From: Belnapia arida
Lineage (GTDB): Bacteria > Pseudomonadota > Alphaproteobacteria > Acetobacterales > Acetobacteraceae
Direction of reading: 5' to 3'
NCBI RefSeq assembly: GCF_016773205.1
Contig: NZ_JAETWB010000006.1
Span: forward strand, 124,001-188,000
Length of the DNA: 64,000 nt
Part shown: piece by piece, positions 39,603 through 47,969 of the stretch
How positions within the stretch are numbered: the first letter of the stretch is position 1
How the letters are laid out: each line of letters begins with the position of its first letter
Notes under the pieces: generated by a model
What the model was told of the DNA's origin: nothing
The model's database searches: none
What the model saw: the letters and a program-made list of their open reading frames with translations, nothing else
Made by a program: the position numbers and the translations under genes

Positions 39603-39622
39603 GGCGGCTCCGGCACGAAAGG

Positions 39623-39649
39623 GCGCCAGGAGCCATGGGCCCCTGGCGC
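39623..39649. promoter_or_regulatory. Inverted repeat between bfd and bfr
   Basis: GCGCCAGG and CCTGGCGC (8-bp perfect arms) enclose 11 bases, ending 20 bp before the bfr start on the minus strand. It could be an attenuating hairpin that lowers or stabilises the bfr part of the transcript, or an operator. No T-run follows. Confidence 0.4.
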
Positions 39650-39688
39650 GCGCTGAGGATGAGCCGACTTGTATAGCAGAACGCGGCG

Positions 39689-39877
39689 TCAGGAAGCCGG
39701 AGTTTGCACCACGGGCGCGGCTAAGTCACGGATCATATTGAGTATCATTCGCGTACACGTCCCGCATTGCGCCTTGCAGGCGCAATGGGCATAGACGTCG
39801 CGCGGCTTGCTCGCGCCCTTCTCGACCGCCTCGGTGACCTGCTTGTCGGAGAGCGCGTTGCAGAGGCAGAGGATCAT
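39689..39877 (-). CDS. bfd: Bacterioferritin-associated ferredoxin
   Basis: 62-aa [2Fe-2S] protein that reduces Bfr-bound iron for release. The four Cys pattern CLC near the N-terminus and CKAQCGTC further on fits the Bfd family. The start is at 39877 (MILCLCNALSD). It lies 13 bp after the Fe-binding protein gene and 86 bp before bfr. Under iron starvation Bfd mobilises the Bfr store, so the arrangement joins uptake, storage and release. Confidence 0.95.
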   Translation of the reverse strand: MILCLCNALSDKQVTEAVEKGASKPRDVYAHCACKAQCGTCTRMILNMIRDLAAPVVQTPAS

Positions 39878-39890
39878 CGCCGCCTCTCCC

Positions 39891-40928
39891 TCAGCGCCAG
39901 CCGGCGCGCTGCATGATCTGCAGCGCCTGCGTGGCATTCACATTGGTGCGCTCGGCATCGACCGGCTCGGGCCGGAAGCTGCCCATGGCGCGCAACGCGG
40001 GGTGCAGCGGCGCGTCGGCGACGGCCGGGTATTCCATGTTGCCGAGGGCAAAGCGCTCCTGCGCCGGGCCGCTCGTCAGGTATTCGAGGAAGCGCACGGC
40101 GGCGGCGCGGTTCGGCGCGGTCTTCACCAGACCGGCGCCGGAGATGTTCACATGCGCGCCGCGGTCTCCCGCCGCCTGGTTCGGGAAGATGACGCCGATG
40201 CGGGCGAACAGCGCCTTGTCCTCGGCGCGCTCGGAAGCACCGATCGCCGCGAGGTAGTAGGTATTGGCGATGGCGAGCCCGCACTGCCCGGCCGGGATGG
40301 CGCGGAACTGGTCGCGGTCGCCGCCCTGGGGCGGGCGCGCGAGGTTGGCGGCGAAGCCCTTGGCCCATTCCTCCGTCCGCTCCGGCCCGTTGGCGGCGAG
40401 GACCGAGGCGCCGAGGCTGGTGTTGTAGGGATGGCTGGAGGCGCGGGCGCAGATCTGCCCGCGGAAGCGCGGGTCGGCCAGGTCCTCGTAGCGCACGAGC
40501 CCCTCAGCGACGCCGCGCTCCTTGTCGTACATGATGACGCGCGCCCGGGTGGAGACGGCGAACCACTGGCCGTCGCGGTCGCGCAGCCCGGCCGGGACGC
40601 GCTGCTCGATCACCGGCGAGCGCAGCGGCGCCAGGATGCCGGCCGAGGCGGCGCGTGCCAGCCGCGCCGCATCGACGGTGATGAAGACATCGGCCGGGCT
40701 GTTCGCGCCCTCGTTGCGGATGCGCTCGATCAGCTGGTCGGCATCGCCCTCGATGAGGCGGATGCGGATGCCGGTCTCGCGGGTGAACTCCTCATAGAGC
40801 GCCCGGTCGCTGTCGTAATGCCGCGAGGAATAGAGGTTGACCTCCTCGGCGGCGGCCTGGCCGGACCAGGCGGCGAGGCAGGCGGCGGCGGCGAGGGCAA
40901 GCAGGCGTCGCGTCGGGCGGGCAGGCAT
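39891..40928 (-). CDS. Fe(3+) ABC transporter substrate-binding protein (FbpA/FutA type)
   Basis: 345-aa periplasmic ferric-ion binder with a signal peptide after twin Arg-containing text (PTRRLLALAAAACLAAWSGQAAA). The iron site is suggested by SSRHYDSD at the mature N-terminus and the adjacent tyrosines in IANTYYLAAIG. The ATG at 40928 is chosen over a longer frame because of GGAGAA upstream. A Fur-like box lies 34-62 bp before it. No permease or ATPase gene is adjacent; they must be elsewhere. Confidence 0.9.
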   Translation of the reverse strand: MPARPTRRLLALAAAACLAAWSGQAAAEEVNLYSSRHYDSDRALYEEFTRETGIRIRLIEGDADQLIERIRNEGANSPADVFITVDAARLARAASAGILAPLRSPVIEQRVPAGLRDRDGQWFAVSTRARVIMYDKERGVAEGLVRYEDLADPRFRGQICARASSHPYNTSLGASVLAANGPERTEEWAKGFAANLARPPQGGDRDQFRAIPAGQCGLAIANTYYLAAIGASERAEDKALFARIGVIFPNQAAGDRGAHVNISGAGLVKTAPNRAAAVRFLEYLTSGPAQERFALGNMEYPAVADAPLHPALRAMGSFRPEPVDAERTNVNATQALQIMQRAGWR

Positions 40929-40961
40929 GCTGACGTCTTCTCCGGACTGGCGCTGCGGGCT

Positions 40962-40990
40962 TGATAATGGCAGTGAGAACCATTCGCAAG
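40962..40990 (-). promoter_or_regulatory. Candidate Fur box upstream of the iron operon
   Basis: The minus strand reads CTTGCGAATGGTTCTCACTG followed by CCATTATCA. It contains GCGAATGGTTCTCACT and ATTATCA elements that resemble the GAATGATTCTCA-type Fur sites of proteobacteria. The position, about 35-60 bases before the start of the Fe-binding protein gene, suits an iron-responsive promoter. Confidence 0.55.
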
Positions 40991-41051
40991 TAACTTCCGC
41001 AGCGCGCAGGCGGAACATGCCCGACTGCCCGCCACCCCGCATTGATCCGGC

Positions 41052-41843
41052 TCAACCCGCCGCGCGCAGCCCGCGTAGGAAGCGGCTCCGCCCGCCGGCC
41101 GCCGCCATCAGCAGGGTGTGGTCGGAGCCGGCGAGGATGAAGCGGGCGCCGAGCTTGATGTAGGCCGCGGCCCAGGTCTCGTCGTAGACGCCGCCCATGC
41201 CGAGCACCTTGCCCGCCGCCGCGCAGGCCGCCGCCACCTTGGCATAGGCCGCCTGCACCCGCTCATGGCCGATCTGGCCGGGGATGCCCATGGAGGCGGT
41301 GAGGTCCGAGGTGCCGATCATCAGCACGTCGATGCCGGGGACGGCGGCGATCACGTCCGCATTCTCGACCGCCTCCGGCGTCTCGATCATGCAGGAGACG
41401 AGAATCTCGCGGTTCAGCTCGGCCTGCGCCTCGGCAACCGGGGGCGGCTGGAAGTTGTAGGCGAAGGGCGGCCCGCCCCAGGAACGGGTGCCGAGGGGCG
41501 GGAAGCGGAAGGCGGCGGCAACCGCCCTCGCCTCCTCCGGCGTGTCCACATGCGGCACGACGACGCCCATGGCGCCGTTGTCGAGCGCGCGCGTGCCCTC
41601 GAAAAGCGCATCCTTGCAGCAGCGGACGATGGGGGTGATGCCCTGGCCGAGTGCGGCGATGGCGATCTGCGTCGCCTCATGGACCGAGGCGGCGCCGTGC
41701 TCCATGTCGATGAAGAGCCAGTCATAGCCGGTCGCCGCCGCGATCATGCCGACCGCGCTGCCGCGCAGGTGGTGAACCCCGAAGCCGAGCGAGACCTCGC
41801 CCCCCTGCATCCGCTGCCGGGCATGGTTCGGCACGATGGCCAT
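41052..41843 (-). CDS. HpcH/HpaI aldolase family protein
   Basis: 263-aa class II pyruvate aldolase. Conserved parts are WLFIDMEHGAASVHEA (with the metal/base region), GVVVPHVDTPEEARA and MIETPEAVENADVIAAVPG. Members cleave 4-hydroxy-2-oxoacids to pyruvate or oxaloacetate plus an aldehyde. The ATG at 41843 has GGAGGA 7 bases before. It stands alone between the iron operon and the def-COQ9 pair; no other degradation genes adjoin, so the substrate is open. Confidence 0.9.
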   Translation of the reverse strand: MAIVPNHARQRMQGGEVSLGFGVHHLRGSAVGMIAAATGYDWLFIDMEHGAASVHEATQIAIAALGQGITPIVRCCKDALFEGTRALDNGAMGVVVPHVDTPEEARAVAAAFRFPPLGTRSWGGPPFAYNFQPPPVAEAQAELNREILVSCMIETPEAVENADVIAAVPGIDVLMIGTSDLTASMGIPGQIGHERVQAAYAKVAAACAAAGKVLGMGGVYDETWAAAYIKLGARFILAGSDHTLLMAAAGGRSRFLRGLRAAG

Positions 41844-41901
41844 GGCGCGTTCCTCCGTCCGTCCTGCGGAGAAGCGCACCATGCCCCGTGCCGGCGGTCA
41901 A

Positions 41902-42483
41902 TCAGGCGGCGCGCCGCCGCCGCTTGCCCAGGCGTGCCACGTCGGCGAGCCGCCGGTCGAGGAAGTCGAGGGCGTCCCCTACCTCCGGGTCGTCGTCCCG
42001 CATCCAATAGGCGAGCGTCGCACCATAGACGCCGGCCAGCGTCGCCCGCCGCGTGTACCAGGAGAAATCGGCCGAGGCGTCGCCCGCCGCATGCCACATG
42101 GCATCCACCGTCTGCGCCGTGGTGCGGAGCGCTGTGGGCGTGTTCCAGGGCAGCGCAAGCAGGCTGAGCGCCCGCCGGAGCGCCCGCTTGTGCGGCGCCG
42201 TGGCGCGCAGCCGCAGCTCCACCACCCGGCGGATGCGTGCCGGGACTCGGAGGGCGGCGATGTCCTCCGCGGCGGCGGCCGCTTCCATCTCGCGGTTGGC
42301 GAGGTCGATCCAGTGGGCAACGGCGCTTACGGGCCCCGAGGGGAAATGGCTCTCCGCCAGCGCCGGGTCCTCACCGATGGCGGCGAGGCCGGCCCGCAGC
42401 GTGCCCCAATTCCAGCCCTCATCGGCGGCGAGGGGCAGCATGGCCCGCACCGCCGCATCGCGGATGTCGCTGCGCTCGGTCAT
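41902..42483 (-). CDS. COQ9 family protein (rpsU-divergently transcribed type)
   Basis: 193-aa helical protein of the COQ9/TIGR02396 group. Eukaryotic COQ9 binds lipids and supports the COQ7 hydroxylation step of ubiquinone synthesis; the bacterial role is not fixed. The conserved C-terminal part WYTRRATLAGVYGATLAYWM is visible. It overlaps the deformylase gene by 4 bp (ATGA). The family is named for lying divergent from rpsU, and here rpsU indeed diverges just beyond def. Confidence 0.9.
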   Translation of the reverse strand: MTERSDIRDAAVRAMLPLAADEGWNWGTLRAGLAAIGEDPALAESHFPSGPVSAVAHWIDLANREMEAAAAAEDIAALRVPARIRRVVELRLRATAPHKRALRRALSLLALPWNTPTALRTTAQTVDAMWHAAGDASADFSWYTRRATLAGVYGATLAYWMRDDDPEVGDALDFLDRRLADVARLGKRRRRAA

Positions 42484-42983
42484 CGTGAGGGACTCCCCGC
42501 GGCGCGGGCCAGCTCCTCGGTGAAACCGAAGAGCGAATGGTCGGTCATCCGCATCGGATAGAGGATGCCGTCCAAGTGGTCCGTCTCGTGCTGCATGACC
42601 CGCGCCGTCATCGCCTCCGCCTCGCCTTCCACCGGATTTCCCTCGGCATCGAGGCCGCGATAGCGGATTCGGCGCGGCCGCTCCACCGCGCCGCGGAGGC
42701 CGGGGATGGAGAGGCAGCCCTCCCAGGCCAGGTCCGCCTCCTCGCCGAGCGGCTCCAGCTCCGGATTGACCAGGACGGCGACACCGGTCGGCCCGCGCCA
42801 GACGAACAGCCGGAGCGGCACATGGACCTGCGGCGCGGCGAGGCCGATGCCCGAAGCATCCAGCATCGTCTCGGCCATGTCGGCGATCAGCCGGCGGATC
42901 TCGGGATGGGTCGGGTCGTCCACCGGCTCCGCCTCGCGCAGCAACACCGGGTGGCCCATGCGAGCGATCTTCAATATGGCCAC
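42480..42983 (-). CDS. def: Peptide deformylase
   Basis: 167-aa metalloenzyme removing the formyl group from nascent proteins. Motif I GIGLAAPQ is at 45-52, motif II EGCLS carries the metal Cys90, and motif III is HETDH with His132, Glu133 and His136. The start is GTG at 42983 with GGAGGAGGG directly upstream. The protein has a slightly variant spacing around motif II but all catalytic residues. It is translationally coupled to COQ9 (ATGA). Confidence 0.93.
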   Translation of the reverse strand: MAILKIARMGHPVLLREAEPVDDPTHPEIRRLIADMAETMLDASGIGLAAPQVHVPLRLFVWRGPTGVAVLVNPELEPLGEEADLAWEGCLSIPGLRGAVERPRRIRYRGLDAEGNPVEGEAEAMTARVMQHETDHLDGILYPMRMTDHSLFGFTEELARAAGSPSR

Positions 42984-43196
42984 GGCTGCCCTCCTCCGGC
43001 TGTCCCGCCCGATTTGGGGATATGCGGGCCGGAGTGGGAGGGGGCTTCCCGCACCGGCCCTTCCCATGCTAGGGAATTACCCCTCCGCATCAGGGTGGGG
43101 ATGGCGAGGGTGGCCGGCTTCGACCGAGCCGCCTGCAACCGCGCCCCCTGAGCGGCGATTCCTGTTTCTTCGTCAAGCCCATGGAGGCAAGGCCGC

Positions 43197-43400
43197 GTGC
43201 AAGTCGTCGTTCGTGACAACAACATCGACCAGGCGCTGAAGGCGCTCAAGAAGAAGCTTCAGCGCGAGGGTGTGTTCCGCGAGATGAAGCTGCGCCGCCA
43301 TTACGAAAAGCCGTCCGAGCGCCGCGCCCGCGAGGCCGCCGAGGCCGTCCGCCGCGCCCGCAAGGTCGAGCGCAAGCGCCTGGAGCGCGAGGGCTTCTAA
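43197..43400 (+). CDS. rpsU: 30S ribosomal protein S21
   Basis: 67-aa basic ribosomal protein involved in mRNA selection on the 30S subunit. Text [20 protein letters not shown] and the Arg/Lys-rich tail are standard. The start is GTG with GGAGG 9 bases before it. It diverges from def across 213 bp. A hairpin follows the stop by 6 bp. Confidence 0.96.
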   Translation: MQVVVRDNNIDQALKALKKKLQREGVFREMKLRRHYEKPSERRAREAAEAVRRARKVERKRLEREGF

Positions 43401-43406
43401 GCCTCC

Positions 43407-43428
43407 GCAAGCCGCTTCCCCGGCTTGC
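43407..43428 (+). terminator. Hairpin after rpsU
   Basis: Perfect 8-bp stem GCAAGCCG/CGGCTTGC with a CTTCCC loop, 6 bp after the rpsU stop. No T-run follows, so it may be a stabilising or weak terminator hairpin. Confidence 0.5.
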
Positions 43429-43479
43429 ATCCGCGGCGCGTCAGGGCACACTCCCCTCAACGAACGGGGGGAGAGTTCC

Positions 43480-44109
43480 ATGGCGCCACCGCCGCCCAGC
43501 TTGCAGCTTTACTGGTCCAGCCGGTCGCCTTTCGTCAGGAAGGTGATGGTCTGCGCGCATGAGCGCGGGCTCGCGGACCGGATCGAGCGCATCCCGGCCG
43601 TCGTCGCCCTGACGCGGACGGAGCGGAGCCTCCTGCCTCGCAACCCGCTCGGCCGCATTCCGACCCTGGTGATGCCTGATGGCGGGGTGCTCTTCGATTC
43701 CATCGTCATCTGCGAGTACCTCGACGGCCTCGGCGAGGCGCCACGGCTCTTTCCCGCGCCTGGCCCGGCGCGGATCGATGCCATGCAGCGCCATGCCCTC
43801 GGCACCGGCTTCATGGAGATGCTGCTGCTCTGGCGGGGCGAGTCGCTGCGGGAGCAACCCTCCGCCGTCATCATCGAGAATTTCGAGGTCAAGCGCGCCG
43901 CGGTGATCCCGGCGCTCGAGGCGCTGGTGCCGCAGCTGGAAGCGACGCCCTACGACATCGGCCATGTCGCGATCGGCTGCAGCCTCTCCTATCTCGACTT
44001 CCGCTGGCCGGAATTCGACTGGCGCAGCCCGAGCCCGCGGCTGGCCTCCTGGCACGCGGCCTTCAGCGCCCGGCCAGCCGTCCAGGCCACCGCCCATATC
44101 GACGCCTGA
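43480..44109 (+). CDS. Glutathione S-transferase family protein
   Basis: 209 aa. The N-terminal thioredoxin-like domain starts LQLYWSSRSPFVRKVMV, where the Ser of SPF is at the usual catalytic position, and contains NPLGRIPTLVMPDGGVLFDS, the cis-Pro and glutathione-contact segment. The rest is helical. GGGGGGAG precedes the ATG. It is followed 14 bp later by a metallo-hydrolase, then a CMD protein and an aminotransferase, which may form one catabolic transcript. Confidence 0.9.
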   Translation: MAPPPPSLQLYWSSRSPFVRKVMVCAHERGLADRIERIPAVVALTRTERSLLPRNPLGRIPTLVMPDGGVLFDSIVICEYLDGLGEAPRLFPAPGPARIDAMQRHALGTGFMEMLLLWRGESLREQPSAVIIENFEVKRAAVIPALEALVPQLEATPYDIGHVAIGCSLSYLDFRWPEFDWRSPSPRLASWHAAFSARPAVQATAHIDA

Positions 44110-44123
44110 GGGGGAGCGCGGCC

Positions 44124-44996
44124 ATGCAGAGCCTCACGATCGGCGACGTCACCATCACCAGCATCATCGAGCGCGACGGGCCCTGGCGCCGGCCGGAGGA
44201 CATGTTCCCGGCCTACGATCCGGTGCGCGGCCGGCAGTTCCTCGCGGAGATGGACCCGGTCGTCTTCGACCCGGTGAGCGGCCGCATGGTCATCACCTAC
44301 CAGACATTCGTGGTCCGCACCCCGAAGCACACCATCCTCGTCGACACCTGCACCGGCGAGGACAAGGGCTTTCCTCCGCCGATGGACTTCCCGAAGGCGC
44401 CGTGGCTAGAGGGCTTCCGCGCCGAGGGGCTGCGCTTCGAGGATATCGACTACGTCTTCTGCACCCATCTCCACATCGACCATTGCGGCTGGAACACCCG
44501 CCTGGTGAACGGCCGCTGGGTGCCGACCTTCCCGCGTGCGAAATACGTGTTCCACAAGGGCGAGTACGCCGCCTGGGAGGAAGCCACGCAGCGCGGCGCC
44601 ACCCCGCCCGGCCAGGTCTGGCGGATGAATTGCGAGCCGGTGGTCGCGGCCGGGCAGGCGCTGCTGGTCGATGACGACTTCGCCCTCGACGACTGCATCC
44701 ATCTTTCGCCCTCGCCGGGCCACTCGCCCTGCCATTGCTGCGTGAACATCACCTCCGGCGGCCAGCGGGCCGTCGTCACCGGGGACCTGATGCATCACGC
44801 CCTGCAAATCCGGGAGCCTGCCTGGTCCACCATCTTCGACTGGAACGCGGAGCAGGGCATCGCCTCCCGCCGGCGCTTCCTTGCCGAGGTGGCGGATACG
44901 CCGACCGTGGTGCTGCCCATCCACTTCCCCGGGCGGACCGCCGGGCGCGTGGCGGCCGCAGCGGATGGCTTCCACTACAATTTCCTCGAGGAGTGA
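44124..44996 (+). CDS. MBL-fold metallo-hydrolase
   Basis: 290-aa metallo-beta-lactamase-fold enzyme. The metal motif is THLHIDHCGWN; further ligands come from SPGHSPCH and the Asp in VVTGDLMHHALQ, and a last His from LPIHFPG. These give a complete two-metal site. It lies between the GST and the CMD gene with short gaps (14 and 4 bp). Substrates in this subfamily are lactones or thioesters, but the text does not identify one. Confidence 0.9.
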   Translation: MQSLTIGDVTITSIIERDGPWRRPEDMFPAYDPVRGRQFLAEMDPVVFDPVSGRMVITYQTFVVRTPKHTILVDTCTGEDKGFPPPMDFPKAPWLEGFRAEGLRFEDIDYVFCTHLHIDHCGWNTRLVNGRWVPTFPRAKYVFHKGEYAAWEEATQRGATPPGQVWRMNCEPVVAAGQALLVDDDFALDDCIHLSPSPGHSPCHCCVNITSGGQRAVVTGDLMHHALQIREPAWSTIFDWNAEQGIASRRRFLAEVADTPTVVLPIHFPGRTAGRVAAAADGFHYNFLEE

Positions 44997-45000
44997 GCAC

Positions 45001-45549
45001 ATGGCCCGCCTGCCCTATCTGGAGAAGGCCGACCTCGCGCCCGGGGACCAGACACTGCTCGCCCGCGACATCAACCTGCACAAGATCCTGGCCCACAACC
45101 CGGCGGCGGCGCGGGCCTTCGGCACGCTCGGGCAGTATCTGCGGCATGGCACGACGCTCGACGCCCGGCTGCGCGAGCTGGTCATCCTGCAGATCGGCTG
45201 GCAGGCACGCTCACCCTATGAGTGGTCGCATCATATCAAGATCGGTTACGATTTCGGCGTCACCGACGACGACATCGCCGGGCTGATCGCCGAGAGCCGC
45301 GGCGGGGACTCGACGCTCGAGCCGCTGGCCCGGCTCTGCCTGCGGGCGGCGCGGGAGCTGTACGAGGGCGCCATCGGTCCCGCCACCTTCACCGAACTCG
45401 CGGCGCAGCTCGACCCCGCGAGCCTCACCGACCTGGTGGTGACCGCGAGCTTCTACTGCGCCGTGGTGCGGCTGCTGGCCAGCTTCGAGATCGATGTGGA
45501 GGAGAGCTACCGGCGCCACCTGGAGGCCTTCCCGCTTCCGGCGGGCTGA
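45001..45549 (+). CDS. Carboxymuconolactone decarboxylase (CMD) family protein
   Basis: 182 aa, all-helical AhpD-like fold. The family core RELVILQIGWQARSPYEWSHH is at about 58-78. The CxxC thiol pair of peroxidase-type AhpD is absent, which places it with the YEWxxH group often found in degradation gene sets. GAGGAG lies just before the ATG. Fourth-gene context (GST, MBL hydrolase, SgaA) suggests ring-cleavage or lactone chemistry, but this is inferred. Confidence 0.88.
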   Translation: MARLPYLEKADLAPGDQTLLARDINLHKILAHNPAAARAFGTLGQYLRHGTTLDARLRELVILQIGWQARSPYEWSHHIKIGYDFGVTDDDIAGLIAESRGGDSTLEPLARLCLRAARELYEGAIGPATFTELAAQLDPASLTDLVVTASFYCAVVRLLASFEIDVEESYRRHLEAFPLPAG

Positions 45550-45639
45550 GGGAGGGCGCGCCCCAATCTTCCCACTGGGCAACCGTCCCCCGCCATGGGA
45601 TGACCAGGGGATAATATCATCTTGGGGGATCAGGACGCC

Positions 45640-46833
45640 ATGAGCGCCACGCAGCCTGCCCGGAAGCCCCGCGGCCGCCAGTTCTTCGCCAATCCGGGAC
45701 CGACCAATATCCCGGACTCCGTGCTGCTGGCCGGCGCTCGCCAGACCGTCGACTTCAACGACCCGAATTTCGTCGAGGTCTATACCGCCTGCATCGACGG
45801 GCTGAAGCGCGTCCTCAAGACCACGCAGAACATCTTCCTCTATACCGGCTCCGGCCATGCCGCCTGGGAAGCCTGCCTCGTCAACCTGCTCTCACCAGGT
45901 GATGCGGTGCTGATCGTCGAGAGCGGCTACTTCTCCGAATCCTGGGCGAAGATGGCGAAGGACCTCGGCCTCGAGGTGCAGACGGTCGCCGCCGACTGGC
46001 GCCGCGGCGCCGACCCGGCCGCGGTGCAGGCGGCGCTGGCGGCCGACCGCACCCATGCCATCAAGGCCGTCTGCGTCGTCCACAACGAGACGGCGACGGG
46101 CATGACGCTGCCGGTGCAGGAGATCCGCGCCGCCATCGACGCCGCCGGCCACCCGGCGCTGCTGCTGGCCGACACCATCTCCTCCCTCGGCTCGCTCGAC
46201 TTCCGCATGGACGAGTGGGGCGTCGATGCCTCGGTCGGCGGCAGCCAGAAGGGGCTGATGCTGCATACGGGGATGAGCTTCAACGGCGTCTCCGCCAAGG
46301 CGATGGAGGCGCACAAGACCTCGCGCCTGCCGAAGCACTACTTCAACTGGACCAACATGCTGGCGCGGCCGCACAAAAGCTTCGTCGGCACGGTGCCCGT
46401 CAGCTTCTTCTACGCCCTGCAGGAGAGCCTCCGCCTGATCGAGCAGGAGGAGGGGCTGGAGAACGTCTTCGCCCGGCATCACCGGCTGGCGCAGGCGGTG
46501 CGGGCGGCGGTGCAGCACTGGTCCGGCAACAACGGCCCGCAGCTCTTCTGCCTGAACCCCGCCCGCTACTCCGACAGCGTGACGGCGATCCTGATGCCGG
46601 AGGGCTTCAATGCCGACGACCTGCGCGCGGTGGCGTTGAAGCGCTTCAACGTCTCGCTCGGCGGCGGGCTCGGGCCGCTCGGCGGCAAGGTCTTCCGCAT
46701 CGGCCATCTCGGCGACCTGAACGAGCCGATGATCCTCGGCACGCTCTCGACCGTGGAGCTGGCGATGCGGGTGGCCGGCGTGCCGCATGCGCCGGGTGGC
46801 GTGGACGCGGCGATCGCGGCGCTGGCCGACTGA
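45640..46833 (+). CDS. Serine-glyoxylate-type aminotransferase (class V)
   Basis: 397-aa PLP enzyme of the SgaA/alanine-glyoxylate group. The PLP Lys lies in GGSQKGLMLHTGMSF. Other family parts are NPGPTNIPDSVL near the N-terminus and FRIGHLGDLNEPMI near the end. The ATG at 45640 with AGGA upstream is preferred over a TTG six codons earlier. Such enzymes convert serine and glyoxylate to hydroxypyruvate and glycine in C1 or glyoxylate metabolism. The adjacent GGATAATATCAT stretch may hold its promoter. Confidence 0.93.
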   Translation: MSATQPARKPRGRQFFANPGPTNIPDSVLLAGARQTVDFNDPNFVEVYTACIDGLKRVLKTTQNIFLYTGSGHAAWEACLVNLLSPGDAVLIVESGYFSESWAKMAKDLGLEVQTVAADWRRGADPAAVQAALAADRTHAIKAVCVVHNETATGMTLPVQEIRAAIDAAGHPALLLADTISSLGSLDFRMDEWGVDASVGGSQKGLMLHTGMSFNGVSAKAMEAHKTSRLPKHYFNWTNMLARPHKSFVGTVPVSFFYALQESLRLIEQEEGLENVFARHHRLAQAVRAAVQHWSGNNGPQLFCLNPARYSDSVTAILMPEGFNADDLRAVALKRFNVSLGGGLGPLGGKVFRIGHLGDLNEPMILGTLSTVELAMRVAGVPHAPGGVDAAIAALAD

Positions 46834-46839
46834 AGCCAT

Positions 46840-46869
46840 GAGGATGGCCGGGCTGCCCGGACCATCCTC
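46840..46869. terminator. Bidirectional-type hairpin between convergent genes
   Basis: GAGGATGG and CCATCCTC (8-bp perfect arms) enclose an inner CGGG-CTG-CCCG hairpin. It lies in the 38-bp gap between the convergent aminotransferase and enolase-superfamily genes, so it can serve both. A T-run is lacking. Confidence 0.65.
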
Positions 46870-46871
46870 CC

Positions 46872-47969
46872 CTACTTCAGCACGAAGTCCCGCATCACCT
46901 CCGGCCGGAAGGCAAGGCCGTGCCCCGGCGTCTCCTGCGCATGGATCATCCCCGCTTCGATCCGCGGATGCTCGACCCAGAGATCGTCGAGCAGCCCCAT
47001 CTGCTCCGCCCAGGCGGCGTTCGGGATGCTGGCCAGCAGGTGGACGTTCAGCTCCGGGAAGAGGTGCGGCGCGATCGTCATCCCCCAGGTGTCGGCGACG
47101 GTTGCGATCTTGCGCAGCTCGGTCAGCCCGCCGCGCATCGGATCGGGTTGCAGGATCGGCAGCCTTGGGTTCTCCAGCACGGGCTTGAGGTCGGCCCGGC
47201 CGAAATGCGTCTCGCCGCCGACCACCCGCGTCGTCAGCGCCTCGGCGCAGCGGAGATAGCCCGAGAAATCGTCCGGCAGCACCGGCTCCTCGATCCAGTA
47301 GGGGTCGTACTCCTCGAAGGCGCGGCCGGCGATGATGGCCTGGTCCGCCGTCCAGCCCATGTTGATGTCGATCATGATCTCGACATCCGGCCCGACCGCA
47401 TCGCGCACCATGCGGAGATTGCGGACATCCTGCCGCCAGTCGCCGATATGCGCCGCCTGCATCTTGATGGCCTTGTAGCCGCCCTCGACGAAATGCCGCG
47501 CCTTGGCCGCCATCCCCTCGCCGAGCGAGCCGCGGAAGCAGCCGCTGCCATAGACGGGAATGGTGCTCCGCACGTGACCCCAGAGCCGATGCAGCGGCAG
47601 GCCCGCCGACTTGCCGAGGATGTCCCAGAGCGCGATGTCGATGGCCGATTGCGCCATCATCGTCACGCCGCCACGGCCGCCGGTGACGCTCATCCGCCAG
47701 AGATCCTGCCAGATGCCCTCCACCTCCGTCGCGCTGCGGCCGATCACGCGGGGTGCCATCGCCTCCTCGATGCAGAGGCCGATGGTGCGTTGCAGGGGCA
47801 GCGTCAGCAGGTGCAGGTAGCCCATCCCGGTGATGCCGGATGCGGTCTCGACCTCGACCACCACGAGATCCCGCATCGGCCCGAGCGGATGCCCGGCCAG
47901 CCAGGGATCCTCCGGCCAGGGCAGGCGCAGCAGGGTCGTCCGCAGGGCGCGGATGGTCAGGTCGTTCAC
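46872..47969 (-). CDS. Mandelate racemase/muconate lactonizing enzyme family protein
   Basis: 365-aa enolase-superfamily enzyme. Metal ligands are Asp201 (IMIDIN), Glu227 (WIEEPV) and Glu253 (GGETHF), and His302 in IAPHLF is the likely general base. The usual KxK pair reads Lys169-Met-Gln171, so one of the two catalytic lysines is replaced. The start is GTG at 47969 after GGGGAGGA, overlapping the MFS stop (GTGA). It probably dehydrates or racemises an acid sugar. The coupled transporter suggests the two act on the same compound. Confidence 0.88.
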   Translation of the reverse strand: MNDLTIRALRTTLLRLPWPEDPWLAGHPLGPMRDLVVVEVETASGITGMGYLHLLTLPLQRTIGLCIEEAMAPRVIGRSATEVEGIWQDLWRMSVTGGRGGVTMMAQSAIDIALWDILGKSAGLPLHRLWGHVRSTIPVYGSGCFRGSLGEGMAAKARHFVEGGYKAIKMQAAHIGDWRQDVRNLRMVRDAVGPDVEIMIDINMGWTADQAIIAGRAFEEYDPYWIEEPVLPDDFSGYLRCAEALTTRVVGGETHFGRADLKPVLENPRLPILQPDPMRGGLTELRKIATVADTWGMTIAPHLFPELNVHLLASIPNAAWAEQMGLLDDLWVEHPRIEAGMIHAQETPGHGLAFRPEVMRDFVLK

